A DNA stretch of 6,921 nucleotides from JAAZNV01 sp035358315 (lineage in GTDB: Bacteria > Patescibacteriota > WWE3 > UBA101185 > UBA10185): positions 1 through 6,921 of the forward strand of contig DAOPPB010000023.1 in assembly GCA_035358315.1 (NCBI GenBank). Direction: 5' to 3'. Position numbers and translations under genes: made by a program. The notes beneath the pieces were generated by a model, which saw only the letters and a list, made by a program, of their open reading frames with translations, did not search any database and was not told the DNA's origin. Positions 1 through 6,676 of the stretch are shown here, in pieces (position 1 is the first letter of the stretch; each line of letters starts with the position of its first letter).

Positions 1-42
1 TTGTCTAATTTAAGGACTAACGTTTTCCCATTTACATGGTGT

Positions 43-312
43 TTACTGTGTTTGTAAATTTTTACCTGTCTTATTTCTCAGCTTTTCCCCCGCTGTTTGC
101 GTTAATTGTGCGGTAATAAATACAAAAGACATTATTCTTTTCTCCACCTTATTTTCGCCCTCTTAGTTTTTTTGCACCAAATTATACCGCCGGAAAACTC
201 CTATTTTTGGTTCCATTTTTTTGCGGTTAAAGTGCGTTAAATATTCAAAAAAGTTCTTCCTATTTTCAATAGAATCATCTCTATAAACAACTTCTTTTAT
301 TTGTGTTTTCAT
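43..312 (-). pseudogene. Possible small minus-strand gene, interrupted by one in-frame TAA; unrecognised
   Basis: An ATG at 312 (minus strand) opens a 49-residue frame, rich in Lys, Arg and Asn, that ends in TAA at 165-163. It contains FFEYLTHFNRKK and ends FRRYNLVQKN. The same frame stays open beyond the stop for a further 39 codons, to TAA at 45-43. An ATG at 132 within that second part has an AGGTGGAG-like purine block 9-10 bases upstream. It could be one decayed gene, two tiny genes, or chance open frame in AT-rich DNA. No family is recognised, and the size and basic character alone are not enough to call it a ribosomal protein. If real, its 5' end overlaps the longest comEA frame, which would favour a later comEA start. 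Low confidence. Confidence 0.2.
282..287 (+). promoter_or_regulatory. Candidate -10 element upstream of comEA
   Basis: TATAAA matches the bacterial -10 consensus at five of six positions and lies 13 bases before the first possible comEA start. No convincing -35 hexamer is seen 16-18 bases upstream, and such hexamers arise easily in AT-rich spacers, so this is only a candidate. If used, the leader to the start at 301 or 319 would be very short. Confidence 0.2.
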
Positions 313-1092
313 CCAATAGTGCTTCTGTCATTAAAAGAGAAAGTAAAAAATTTTTGTAAAGCTCACTTTGTTCTATGTTTTCTAGTAATGTTTGTTATCG
401 GCGGATTATCGATTTATTTTCTGGTGGAGAACAAGATACACTCCGGTTCTAAGGTGGAGGTTTTTTCAAGCGGAGATGCGGATAAAAATGAAAACAGCAG
501 TGGTCCTGCCGGAAAGATTTTTGTGGATGTTTCCGGAGCCGTAAAAAACCCTGGTGTATATGAAATTGAAAATGGTGGTAGAGTAGGGGATGCCGTTGCC
601 ATGGCGGGAGGAGCAGTGGATAACGCTTCTTTTGCATGGGTGTCACGGAACTTAAATTTATCTCAGAAAATTGAAGATTCTTCTAAAATTTATATTCCAT
701 TTGAGTGGGAATTTTATTTCCCCGAACAGTATAAAATTACAAAAACAGTAAATGGAAAATATGCGGTTAGTAGCGACGGCGGCAGTAGTGGAAATAATTC
801 AGGTAGTGAACAAAACGAATCAGGTAAAACCGAAGATTATCCCGGTGAAGGGACTGAGATGTCGGATGGGGGAAACAGTGATACTTCGGAAAGCAGCGGA
901 GTAGATAACAGCGGAAAAGTTAATGTAAACACAGCATCTTCATCAGAACTGGATACCTTGCCGGGTATAGGTCCTGCTAACGCAGAAAAAATAATCTCAA
1001 ACAGGCCTTATAAAGACTTTGCCGAATTTGAATCAAAATCAGGTTTGTACAAATCAACACTCGAGAACATCAAAGATTTAATAATTTTTTAG
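301..1092 (+). CDS. comEA: ComEA family membrane-anchored DNA receptor (SLBB + helix-hairpin-helix)
   Basis: ComEA binds incoming double-stranded DNA on the outer face of the cytoplasmic membrane and delivers it to the ComEC channel. A hydrophobic anchor spans about residues 22-41. An SLBB domain at about 72-134 contains IFVDVSGAVKNPGVYEI and ends IYIPF. A Gly/Ser/Asn/Glu-rich low-complexity linker follows at about 155-205. The C-terminal helix-hairpin-helix at 205-263 has VNVNTASSSEL and the LPGIG hairpin at 220-224. This is the classic ComEA order and a normal length. The start is uncertain: 301 is TTG, and GTG at 319 gives a more typical short basic tail before the anchor. Neither has a Shine-Dalgarno. 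ATG at 388 would cut into the anchor and is unlikely. It is the first gene of the comEA-comEC-hydrolase cluster, 12 bases before comEC. The family is certain; only the start is in doubt. Confidence 0.93.
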   Translation: MCFHPIVLLSLKEKVKNFCKAHFVLCFLVMFVIGGLSIYFLVENKIHSGSKVEVFSSGDADKNENSSGPAGKIFVDVSGAVKNPGVYEIENGGRVGDAVAMAGGAVDNASFAWVSRNLNLSQKIEDSSKIYIPFEWEFYFPEQYKITKTVNGKYAVSSDGGSSGNNSGSEQNESGKTEDYPGEGTEMSDGGNSDTSESSGVDNSGKVNVNTASSSELDTLPGIGPANAEKIISNRPYKDFAEFESKSGLYKSTLENIKDLIIF

Positions 1093-1104
1093 TTTTCCGA
1101 TGAG

Positions 1105-2157
1105 ATGAAAAATGTAAAATTATACCTCCCTTTACTTTTTCTTTGTCTCATTGCTTTTGTGAGAGTTTACACGGATTGTTTAAAATCCGTGCAAAAGGCT
1201 TGTTTAGAACCAAAAAAGTCTTTCTTCAGCGATACGGAAAAATTTCCCGGCAAGCAGTTGTCGGTATTTAGAAATCATTCTATAGATTTAGCCAGAAAAT
1301 ACCTCCCGAGTCCTCACAGTGAACTTTTGATAGGAATGGTTATAGGTGCAGACGAACTTGGAAAAATTCCGAAGTTTAAAGAAGCCTTAAAAATAACCGG
1401 AACGATCCATGTTGTGGTAGTTTCGGGATTTAACGTAAGTCTTGTATCAAATTTGGTAATGAAATTTCTGGGGTCAAAGTATAAAACTAGAAATCTTTTA
1501 ATATCTCAGTTTTTTACACTTGTTTATTCGATTATGACGGGTTTTGAACCTCCGGTGATAAGGGCATGGATTATGGGTGGCGTCCTTTCTTGGGTTAGGT
1601 ATTACGGAAGAAGCGTTGACGGTTTTAGAGCGCTTGCCTTTACCGCCCTGTTGATGGTAATAATATGGCCTTATTTCCTTTTTAGTGTCAGTTTTCAATT
1701 AAGTTTTTTGGCCACCTTAGGACTTGTTGTATTTGGAAATTCCATTGTGGATTTTTTATCCCATTTTCTTGGAAAGGCATTTTTTGTTGAAGACCTGGGA
1801 ACAACAATATCGGCGCAGATATTCGTTCTTCCGCTGGTTTCTTATTATTTCGGCAGAGTAAGTGTAATCAGTTTTCTTGTAAATCCGCTCGTTCTTTGGA
1901 CGGTCCCGGTTGCAACGGTTTTAGGAACATTTTTTATCTTTATCGCAAACCTTTCTCCTTTTCTCGCAAAAATAATGAGTATTGTCATATATCCGTTTTT
2001 GGACATATTTGTATCTTCAATTAACTTTTTTTCCAGGTTCAACTTTTCCAATATAAATTTCAGTATAGGCATTGCGCCTGTCTTATCGTATTATTTTATT
2101 GTTTTGGCGTTAATTTTCTTTTTACACATATTACACATAAGAAAAAGAAAAGTATGA
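1105..2157 (+). CDS. comEC: ComEC/Rec2 competence channel protein, without OB-fold and without metallo-beta-lactamase domain
   Basis: This is the polytopic membrane channel that passes single-stranded DNA into the cytoplasm during natural transformation. One N-terminal hydrophobic segment (about 5-22) is followed by a short soluble stretch. The ComEC competence domain starts near residue 72 with LLIGMVIGADELGKIP and continues TGTIHVVVVSGFN (98-110), PPVIRAWIMGG (149-159), FQLSFLATLGLV, and a final bundle containing LPLVSYYFGRVSVISFLVNP. About eight to ten membrane segments are visible in all, ending in the basic tail RKRKV. The family is usually 600-800 residues. Here, at 350, the N-terminal OB-fold region is absent and the C-terminal hydrolase is a separate gene downstream, joined by an ATGA overlap that suggests translational coupling. 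The ATG at 1105 has no Shine-Dalgarno; a nearby ATG at 1100 meets TGA after one further codon. Confident in family, less so in transport activity. Confidence 0.93.
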   Translation: MKNVKLYLPLLFLCLIAFVRVYTDCLKSVQKACLEPKKSFFSDTEKFPGKQLSVFRNHSIDLARKYLPSPHSELLIGMVIGADELGKIPKFKEALKITGTIHVVVVSGFNVSLVSNLVMKFLGSKYKTRNLLISQFFTLVYSIMTGFEPPVIRAWIMGGVLSWVRYYGRSVDGFRALAFTALLMVIIWPYFLFSVSFQLSFLATLGLVVFGNSIVDFLSHFLGKAFFVEDLGTTISAQIFVLPLVSYYFGRVSVISFLVNPLVLWTVPVATVLGTFFIFIANLSPFLAKIMSIVIYPFLDIFVSSINFFSRFNFSNINFSIGIAPVLSYYFIVLALIFFLHILHIRKRKV

Positions 2158-2996
2158 AAAAAACTGACCTGGTGATTGTAGTGGTACTCTACATTCTATT
2201 TTCCTTTAGGAGCCTGTTTTTTAAGGGAAATGAAGATTTGGAGATAACATTCTGGGATGTAGGGCAGGGAGACTCTATTATGATTTCCACGCCGAACAAG
2301 AAAAGAATTATTATTGATGGGGGAGATAATTTTGAAGCAGATTTTGAAATTTCAAAAATAATTCCGTTTTATTCCTGTTATATTGATGTTTTGGTACTCA
2401 CACATCCTCATTATGATCATATAAAAAGTTTAAACAGATTAATGCAGAGGTGCAAAATAGGTTCTGTTATGTTTAACGACGTCGATTTCACCTCCCGTGA
2501 TTTTTCGCTTTTTAAGGATTTGTCAAAGAAAATGAATGTAAGAAATCTTTACGCCGGCGATCAGTTTGAAATTGACGGGGTTGAATTTAAAATTTTATGG
2601 CCGAAAAAAGATTTTCTGCAAAGTAGTATCGCGGATATTAACGATGTTTCAATAGTTATGTTTTTGGACTACGGGGATTTTGAAGCCATTTTTACCGGAG
2701 ATGCAACCGAGAAAGTTTTGGGATTAATGGATTACAACTGGATTGAAGATGATATTGAAGGTGGCGTGGACGTCTTAAAGATACCACATCATGGGTCAAA
2801 ATACAGCCTGCATAAGTCTTTTTACCAAAAAGCAAATCCGGCCAAATGTGTAATATCCGTGGGGAAAGATAATAAATTCGGGCATCCCTCCCCCGCCGTT
2901 ATAGATTATTTAAAAAGCCGGGAATGCGGTATTTTGAGAACCGACGAGATGGGTGACGTAAAAATAAGGGTAACTAAACCGGAGAATATGTACTAG
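2154..2996 (+). CDS. Membrane-anchored ComEC-type metallo-beta-lactamase-fold hydrolase
   Basis: This corresponds to the C-terminal domain of ComEC, encoded here as its own protein. In full-length ComEC that domain is thought to degrade the DNA strand that is not taken up. A hydrophobic segment at about 5-22 should anchor it with the catalytic domain outside the membrane. Fold motifs follow in order: FWDVGQGDS (33-41), IDGG (54-57), the metal-binding THPHYDH (83-89, ligands H84, H86, D88, H89), SIVMFLDYGDFEAIFTGDA with D183, KIPHHGSKYS with H212/H213, and GHPSP (243-247). All expected metal ligands appear present, so it is probably active. The start codon overlaps the comEC stop (ATGA), with only a weak purine-rich region ahead of it. 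Free-standing relatives with other substrates exist, but the position directly after comEC makes a DNA-uptake role the best reading. Confidence 0.9.
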   Translation: MKKTDLVIVVVLYILFSFRSLFFKGNEDLEITFWDVGQGDSIMISTPNKKRIIIDGGDNFEADFEISKIIPFYSCYIDVLVLTHPHYDHIKSLNRLMQRCKIGSVMFNDVDFTSRDFSLFKDLSKKMNVRNLYAGDQFEIDGVEFKILWPKKDFLQSSIADINDVSIVMFLDYGDFEAIFTGDATEKVLGLMDYNWIEDDIEGGVDVLKIPHHGSKYSLHKSFYQKANPAKCVISVGKDNKFGHPSPAVIDYLKSRECGILRTDEMGDVKIRVTKPENMY

Positions 2997-3057
2997 CTTT
3001 GTCGGGAACTCTTCCGCCGAAATTTGGTTGTTTTTCTGAAGTTTCTATTGCTTTCAT

Positions 3058-3063
3058 GATAAT
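3058..3063 (+). promoter_or_regulatory. Candidate -10 element for argS
   Basis: GATAAT lies 20 bases upstream of the argS start in the 87-base spacer after the competence cluster and matches five of six consensus positions. The best -35 candidate around 3034-3040 (TTCTGA) is poor. The spacer length suggests argS may have its own promoter, but the sequence evidence is thin. Confidence 0.25.
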
Positions 3064-3070
3064 ATTAAAA

Positions 3071-3075
3071 AGAGG
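3071..3075 (+). promoter_or_regulatory. Shine-Dalgarno of argS
   Basis: AGAGG sits eight bases before the argS ATG at 3084, an optimal spacing. It is the only conventional Shine-Dalgarno among the six complete genes here and firmly fixes the argS start. Confidence 0.7.
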
Positions 3076-3083
3076 TTTTTTAT

Positions 3084-4844
3084 ATGGAAAATGCACTTCT
3101 GATTTTGAGAGAAAATATCAGGGAATCTATAAAAAATATTTATAATTTGGATTTTGAAGAGATTTCCATAGAACGTCCTGAAAATGAAAAATATGGAGAT
3201 TTAGCTACAAACGTTGCTTTTTTATTGGCAAAAAAGCTTTTCAAGTCTCCCGGAGAAATTGCCATGGATTTAGCTCACGAACTTAAAAGTTATAACATCT
3301 CTTTTGAATGTGACCCTTCCAATTATCCGGTTTTTTCTGATATAGAGGCTGTTTCCACTGGTTTCATAAATTTCAGGTTTTCCGATTATTTTCTGAAAAA
3401 TCAGCTTTCGGAAGTTTTAAAAAAGGGAGATTCTTACGGGTCCGGAAAAAGCGGAGAGGGAAAAGTGATAATAGTTGAATATTCCGCCCCGAATCCCAAC
3501 AAGCCTTTGCATATAGGGCACTCTAGAAACAATTTCTTAGGCAGTTCCATATCCGAAGTTCTTTCTTTCAGCGGTTACAATGTTGTGCGGATGAATTATA
3601 TGAACGATTGGGGGACTCACATTTGCAAATCCATGCTTATGTACAAAAAATACGGTAACGGCCAAAACCCCGATAAGAAACCGGATCATTTTGTAGGAGA
3701 TTTTTACAGAATGTACGAGATAGAGCATGAAAAGAATCCTGAAGAATTGGATAAAGAGTTAGCTCAGATGTTTAAAGATATGGAAAACGGGAAAAAGGAG
3801 ATTATTGATCTGTGGAAGAAGATTACAGGATGGGCCTACGAAGGGTGGGAAGAAACCTACGAAAACGAGAATGTCTTCTTTGATGTATGTGAGTACCAGA
3901 GTAATTACACAAAAGCCGGAAAAGATATTATTGATTTTGCAATTAAAAAAGGAATAGCTGAGAGAGATAGTACGGGGGCGGTAATCGCGAGATTGGGGAA
4001 GTACGGACTTCCTGACAAAGTTTTATTGAGGAGTGATGGTACCCCAATTTACATAACTCAGGACATTCAACTGGCGAAAGATAATTTTGAAAAATACAAT
4101 TTTGAGAAAAGAATCTACGTGGTAGATAAAAGACAATCCGACTATTTCAAACAGCTCTTCAAGTTATTTGAGCTTTTGGGCTTTAAATGGTCAGATAGGT
4201 TGTATCATCTGGCATATGGGTGGGTATCTCTTCCCGAGGGGGCAATGTCCTCACGGGCGGGCACTGTAGTAAATGCGGACGATGTTTTTAAAAAGATTTT
4301 AGAGTTGGAAAAAGGTGAGATGAAAAACAGTCTTAAAGAAGTCTCGGATCCTGACGGAACGGGTAAAAAAATCGCTTTAAGCGCTTACAGATATGGAATG
4401 CTGAAGATTGATCCCAAGCAGGACATTGTTTTTGACATTAACAGTGTTACGAAATTTGAGGGCAACACGGGTCCTTATCTAATGTACACATACGCCAGGG
4501 CCATGTCTATTATTGAAAAAGCCGGTATAGGAGTGTCTTCTTTGGAAAGCAATATCGAACTTTTTGAAAATATTGAAATGAGAGAAGAGGAAATCTCTTT
4601 GCTTCGTTTTATGTGCACATTTTCAAGAACAGTTTCTTTATCTGCAGATACAATGTCTCCGCATTTGATAGCAAATTTTCTGTATGATTTTGGTCAAAGG
4701 TTTAATTCCTTTTACGGAGAAGTTCCGGTTTTAAACGCCGAAGAGAGTGTAAAATTTTTCAGATTGGTTCTGGTGTACTGCTCGGCTCAGGTAATAAAAA
4801 ACGGATTGAAACTTTTGGGCATAGATGTTGTAGAAAAAATGTAG
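3084..4844 (+). CDS. argS: Arginyl-tRNA synthetase (class Ia)
   Basis: This cytoplasmic enzyme charges tRNA-Arg with arginine using ATP. The N-terminal additional domain (about 1-110) includes RPENEKYGDLATNVAF, typical of ArgS. The catalytic Rossmann domain carries the HIGH signature in SAPNPNKPLHIGHSRNN (134-150, HIGH at 143-146), then NYMNDWGTHI (171-180) and LLRSDGTPIYITQDIQLAKD (314-333). The KMSKS position reads GAMSSRAGT (386-394), a variant loop of the kind common in this enzyme. The DALR-type anticodon-binding domain begins near GNTGPYLMYTYARA (460-473) and ends VIKNGLKLLGIDVVEKM, the usual ArgS terminus with a final Met. The length of 586 residues is normal and no part is missing. 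It lies 87 bases after the competence genes and is probably unrelated to them in function. Very confident. Confidence 0.98.
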   Translation: MENALLILRENIRESIKNIYNLDFEEISIERPENEKYGDLATNVAFLLAKKLFKSPGEIAMDLAHELKSYNISFECDPSNYPVFSDIEAVSTGFINFRFSDYFLKNQLSEVLKKGDSYGSGKSGEGKVIIVEYSAPNPNKPLHIGHSRNNFLGSSISEVLSFSGYNVVRMNYMNDWGTHICKSMLMYKKYGNGQNPDKKPDHFVGDFYRMYEIEHEKNPEELDKELAQMFKDMENGKKEIIDLWKKITGWAYEGWEETYENENVFFDVCEYQSNYTKAGKDIIDFAIKKGIAERDSTGAVIARLGKYGLPDKVLLRSDGTPIYITQDIQLAKDNFEKYNFEKRIYVVDKRQSDYFKQLFKLFELLGFKWSDRLYHLAYGWVSLPEGAMSSRAGTVVNADDVFKKILELEKGEMKNSLKEVSDPDGTGKKIALSAYRYGMLKIDPKQDIVFDINSVTKFEGNTGPYLMYTYARAMSIIEKAGIGVSSLESNIELFENIEMREEEISLLRFMCTFSRTVSLSADTMSPHLIANFLYDFGQRFNSFYGEVPVLNAEESVKFFRLVLVYCSAQVIKNGLKLLGIDVVEKM

Positions 4845-4847
4845 GAT

Positions 4848-4853
4848 AAGGAG
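4848..4853 (+). promoter_or_regulatory. AAGGAG Shine-Dalgarno-like site at unusual distance
   Basis: AAGGAG stands 15 bases before the ATG at 4869, well beyond the usual 5-9 base spacing. No alternative start codon in that frame lies closer to it, so either it works poorly or it is coincidental. It lies just after the argS stop. Confidence 0.35.
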
Positions 4854-4868
4854 CGAGTTTTTTTAGTT

Positions 4869-5960
4869 ATGTACCAAAAAAAGAAAAGAAAATATCACAG
4901 CAAAAAAAGAACCTATAGAAAAAGAAGGAAGTCCGGAAATTATTCATCAGGAAAAGCTAAAAACAAATCTGTTTTTTTGAATATTATCAAATTAATTTTA
5001 GCGGTGGTATTAATAAGTGCCCTGATTGTATTCATCATCCTGTTTACAGAGAGAATTTCTTATATTGAAGGAAAAGCAAAAAGCGGTATAACGAGTAAAT
5101 TTATTGCTCAATTTTTTAAAAAATCGGAAAACGGAGAAATATTTACTGACAAGAACACAGAGTTTCCAGCGGATAAGAATTTAGCTCCGGAAAATTATGA
5201 TGATGAGTTAGTTTTCAAAGTTTGCATTATAGCCGATATACATCAGGATTTGGAGAACTTAAATAAAGCTTCGGAAAAGATAAAAACGTCCGGTTGCAAA
5301 TATATTTTTGTTATAGGAGATCTGACTGATTACGGTGATACGGAATCTCTTATCAAGGTTCGTGATGCAATAAACAACATCGGGATTGAATACTACCCAA
5401 TTCCCGGAGATCATGATTTAGCCGAGTCTTTAAGTGTGGAGAATTTCAATAGTGTTTTTGGTGCTGATTATCACATTATGGAGTACGAGGGAGCCACATT
5501 TATGTTGGTAGATAACAGCGCCAATTTTACAAAAATCGGGAATATCCAAATGGATTGGATTAAAAACAATATCGAAAAAGCTGATTTTGTTGTCTTATCC
5601 CAGCCACTGTATACCGAGGGTTTGAACCCGCCATTTAATAGTATTTACATGGGTAGTATGCTTAATGCTCCATCTTCAGTTGAGATGGAAAGGAAGCAGA
5701 AAGAAGTAAAGGAGCAGGGAGAGTTTTTACTTGATTTGATAAGAAAAAATAAGAATGTAAAAGCTGTAATAGCGGGAGAGCATCATAGATCAAGTGAAGT
5801 TAAGGATTCCGAGAGAACGGACCTTGCTCATTATGTTGTTGGTGCTATAACAAGCACGGTAAATGATTTTCCTCAGACTGCAATTCAGACACCCAGATTC
5901 TCCGTTTTGTCAATATACGAGGGGAAGAATTACTCTATCGAAGATGTTGTTATAGATTAG
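4869..5960 (+). CDS. Membrane-anchored calcineurin-like metallophosphoesterase with altered second metal site
   Basis: This is a predicted extracytoplasmic phosphoesterase of the calcineurin-like superfamily; the substrate cannot be told. A very basic N-terminal tail (16 Lys/Arg in the first 33 residues) precedes one membrane segment at about 34-59. A spacer of about 55 residues follows, then the catalytic domain from about 115. The motifs are ADIH (D123, H125), GDLTD (D151), GDHD at 180-183 where GNHD/E is usual, LSQPLY at 243-248 where a His is expected near this point, and AGEHH at 302-306 where GHxH is usual. First-site ligands D123, H125, D151 and H306 are intact, while the three side chains private to the second site are changed to D181, Q245 and E304. 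It lies between argS and ndk with gaps of 24 and 29 bases, so co-transcription is likely but reveals no function. The fold is confident; activity is uncertain. Confidence 0.85.
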   Translation: MYQKKKRKYHSKKRTYRKRRKSGNYSSGKAKNKSVFLNIIKLILAVVLISALIVFIILFTERISYIEGKAKSGITSKFIAQFFKKSENGEIFTDKNTEFPADKNLAPENYDDELVFKVCIIADIHQDLENLNKASEKIKTSGCKYIFVIGDLTDYGDTESLIKVRDAINNIGIEYYPIPGDHDLAESLSVENFNSVFGADYHIMEYEGATFMLVDNSANFTKIGNIQMDWIKNNIEKADFVVLSQPLYTEGLNPPFNSIYMGSMLNAPSSVEMERKQKEVKEQGEFLLDLIRKNKNVKAVIAGEHHRSSEVKDSERTDLAHYVVGAITSTVNDFPQTAIQTPRFSVLSIYEGKNYSIEDVVID

Positions 5961-5972
5961 CCTTGTTAATTT

Positions 5973-5981
5973 TGGTATAAA
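5973..5981 (+). promoter_or_regulatory. Extended -10 promoter element, likely giving a leaderless ndk transcript
   Basis: TGGTATAAA fits an extended -10 (TG, one base, then TATAAA). The hexamer ends eight bases before the ndk ATG at 5990, so transcription would start at or within a base or two of the start codon. There is no Shine-Dalgarno ahead of ndk, which agrees with a leaderless message. No good -35 is seen. Confidence 0.4.
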
Positions 5982-5989
5982 TTACGGAT

Positions 5990-6553
5990 ATGGATAAAAA
6001 AGGGACAAAAGAAAAAACCCTGTTGGTTCTAAAGCCTGACGCGGTTGAAAGAGGACTGGTTGGAGAAATAATTCAGAGAGTTGAAAAAATGGGTTTTAAG
6101 ATCGTAGGAGCTAAGTTTATTAGACCGAGTGAAGATTTGGGTATGAAGCATTATCCTGATACCGATGAGTGGAAAAAAAGCGTGGGAGCAAGAACTATTG
6201 AAGATTGCGAAAAATACGGAATAGATCTCATGGCGAATATGGGTACCACGGATCCGATTGAGATAGGTAATTTGGTTAAAAAATGGAATGTTGATTACCT
6301 TTGTTCGGGTCCGGTTTTTGCCCTTGTGCTCGAGGGATTTAACGCGGTTGAAAGATTAAGAAGTTTGGTTGGAAATACTGTTCCTACCAAAGCAAGTCCC
6401 GGCACAATCAGAGGAGATTTTTCCCTTGATTCTGCTATTCTGGCAAATATGAACGGTAGAGCTATTTCCAATCTAGTTCATGCGTCCGGAACCGTTGAAG
6501 AGGCAGAGTATGAGATAGACCTTTGGTTTAAGGATGAAGAGTTGATCGGGTAG
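5990..6553 (+). CDS. ndk: Nucleoside diphosphate kinase, long form with internal insertion
   Basis: NDK passes the terminal phosphate from ATP to other nucleoside diphosphates through a phospho-histidine, balancing the NTP and dNTP pools in the cytoplasm. Visible motifs are LLVLKPDAVERGLVGEII (11-28, with K15), KHY (53-55), SGPVFALVLEGFNAV (106-120), R124 and T130 in RSLVGNT, SPGTIRGDFS (136-145) and the active-site NLVHAS (161-166, catalytic H164). Between Y55 and the SGPV motif there are about 51 residues, where typical enzymes have about 17. The protein is therefore 187 residues rather than roughly 140-150, and the insertion includes WKKSVGARTIEDCEKYGIDL. All core catalytic residues I can place are present, so it should be active. 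It has no Shine-Dalgarno; a -10-like element sits just upstream. It is the last protein gene before the tRNA. Confidence 0.96.
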   Translation: MDKKGTKEKTLLVLKPDAVERGLVGEIIQRVEKMGFKIVGAKFIRPSEDLGMKHYPDTDEWKKSVGARTIEDCEKYGIDLMANMGTTDPIEIGNLVKKWNVDYLCSGPVFALVLEGFNAVERLRSLVGNTVPTKASPGTIRGDFSLDSAILANMNGRAISNLVHASGTVEEAEYEIDLWFKDEELIG

Positions 6554-6572
6554 AGTGCGGAGGGGTGTGTAG

Positions 6573-6602
6573 GTGTAAAAAATACACGATTAGATTTTCA
6601 TT
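6573..6602 (+). terminator. Weak candidate terminator after ndk
   Basis: GTGTA at 6573-6577 can pair with TACAC at 6583-6587 across a five-A loop. A T-rich but broken stretch follows (GATTAGATTTTCATTTTC). The five-pair stem is short and AU-rich, so termination would be weak. A second tiny hairpin, CCCA-TTT-TGGG at 6630-6640, followed by ATAATTTTCTT, is an alternative. Confidence 0.25.
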
Positions 6603-6661
6603 TTCTTCAATTTTAGTTCAGCTTGATAACCCATTTTGGGATAATTTTCTTGGTTTTAAGG

Positions 6662-6667
6662 TATAAT
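6662..6667 (+). promoter_or_regulatory. -10 element of the tRNA-Ser promoter
   Basis: A perfect TATAAT ends nine bases before the mature tRNA 5' end, so transcription should begin only two to four bases ahead of the tRNA. The -35 is poor: TTGGGA at 6636-6641 is spaced 20 bases away. The perfect hexamer and its placement support an independent tRNA promoter. Confidence 0.55.
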
Positions 6668-6676
6668 TGTTCGTGT

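Noticed and set aside
414..646. Minus-strand frames opposite comEA, and similar ones opposite comEC and argS
   Set aside because: They lie wholly inside genes with clear domain matches, show no recognisable motifs, and are shadows of the coding strand.
760..920. Repeat-like Gly/Ser/Asn coding sequence in comEA, considered as a tandem DNA repeat
   Set aside because: There is no regular DNA period. It is a low-complexity linker between the SLBB and helix-hairpin-helix domains, as is common in ComEA.
1105..2181. Alternative genetic code in which TGA is sense (as in Gracilibacteria/SR1), suggested by the near-absence of TGA stops
   Set aside because: Reading through the comEC TGA adds only a few codons before TAG. 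None of the other genes contains an in-frame TGA although they hold many glycines and use TGG for tryptophan. The standard code explains everything.
3004..3030. Hairpin GGAA-CTC-TTCC after the hydrolase gene as a terminator
   Set aside because: A four-pair stem with no immediate T run (the T run comes about 17 bases later) is too weak to call.
4242..4265. Loss of the KMSKS loop in arginyl-tRNA synthetase (GAMSSRAGT)
   Set aside because: ArgS enzymes often have a degenerate KMSKS signature, and the rest of the catalytic and anticodon-binding domains is intact, so this is a normal variant.
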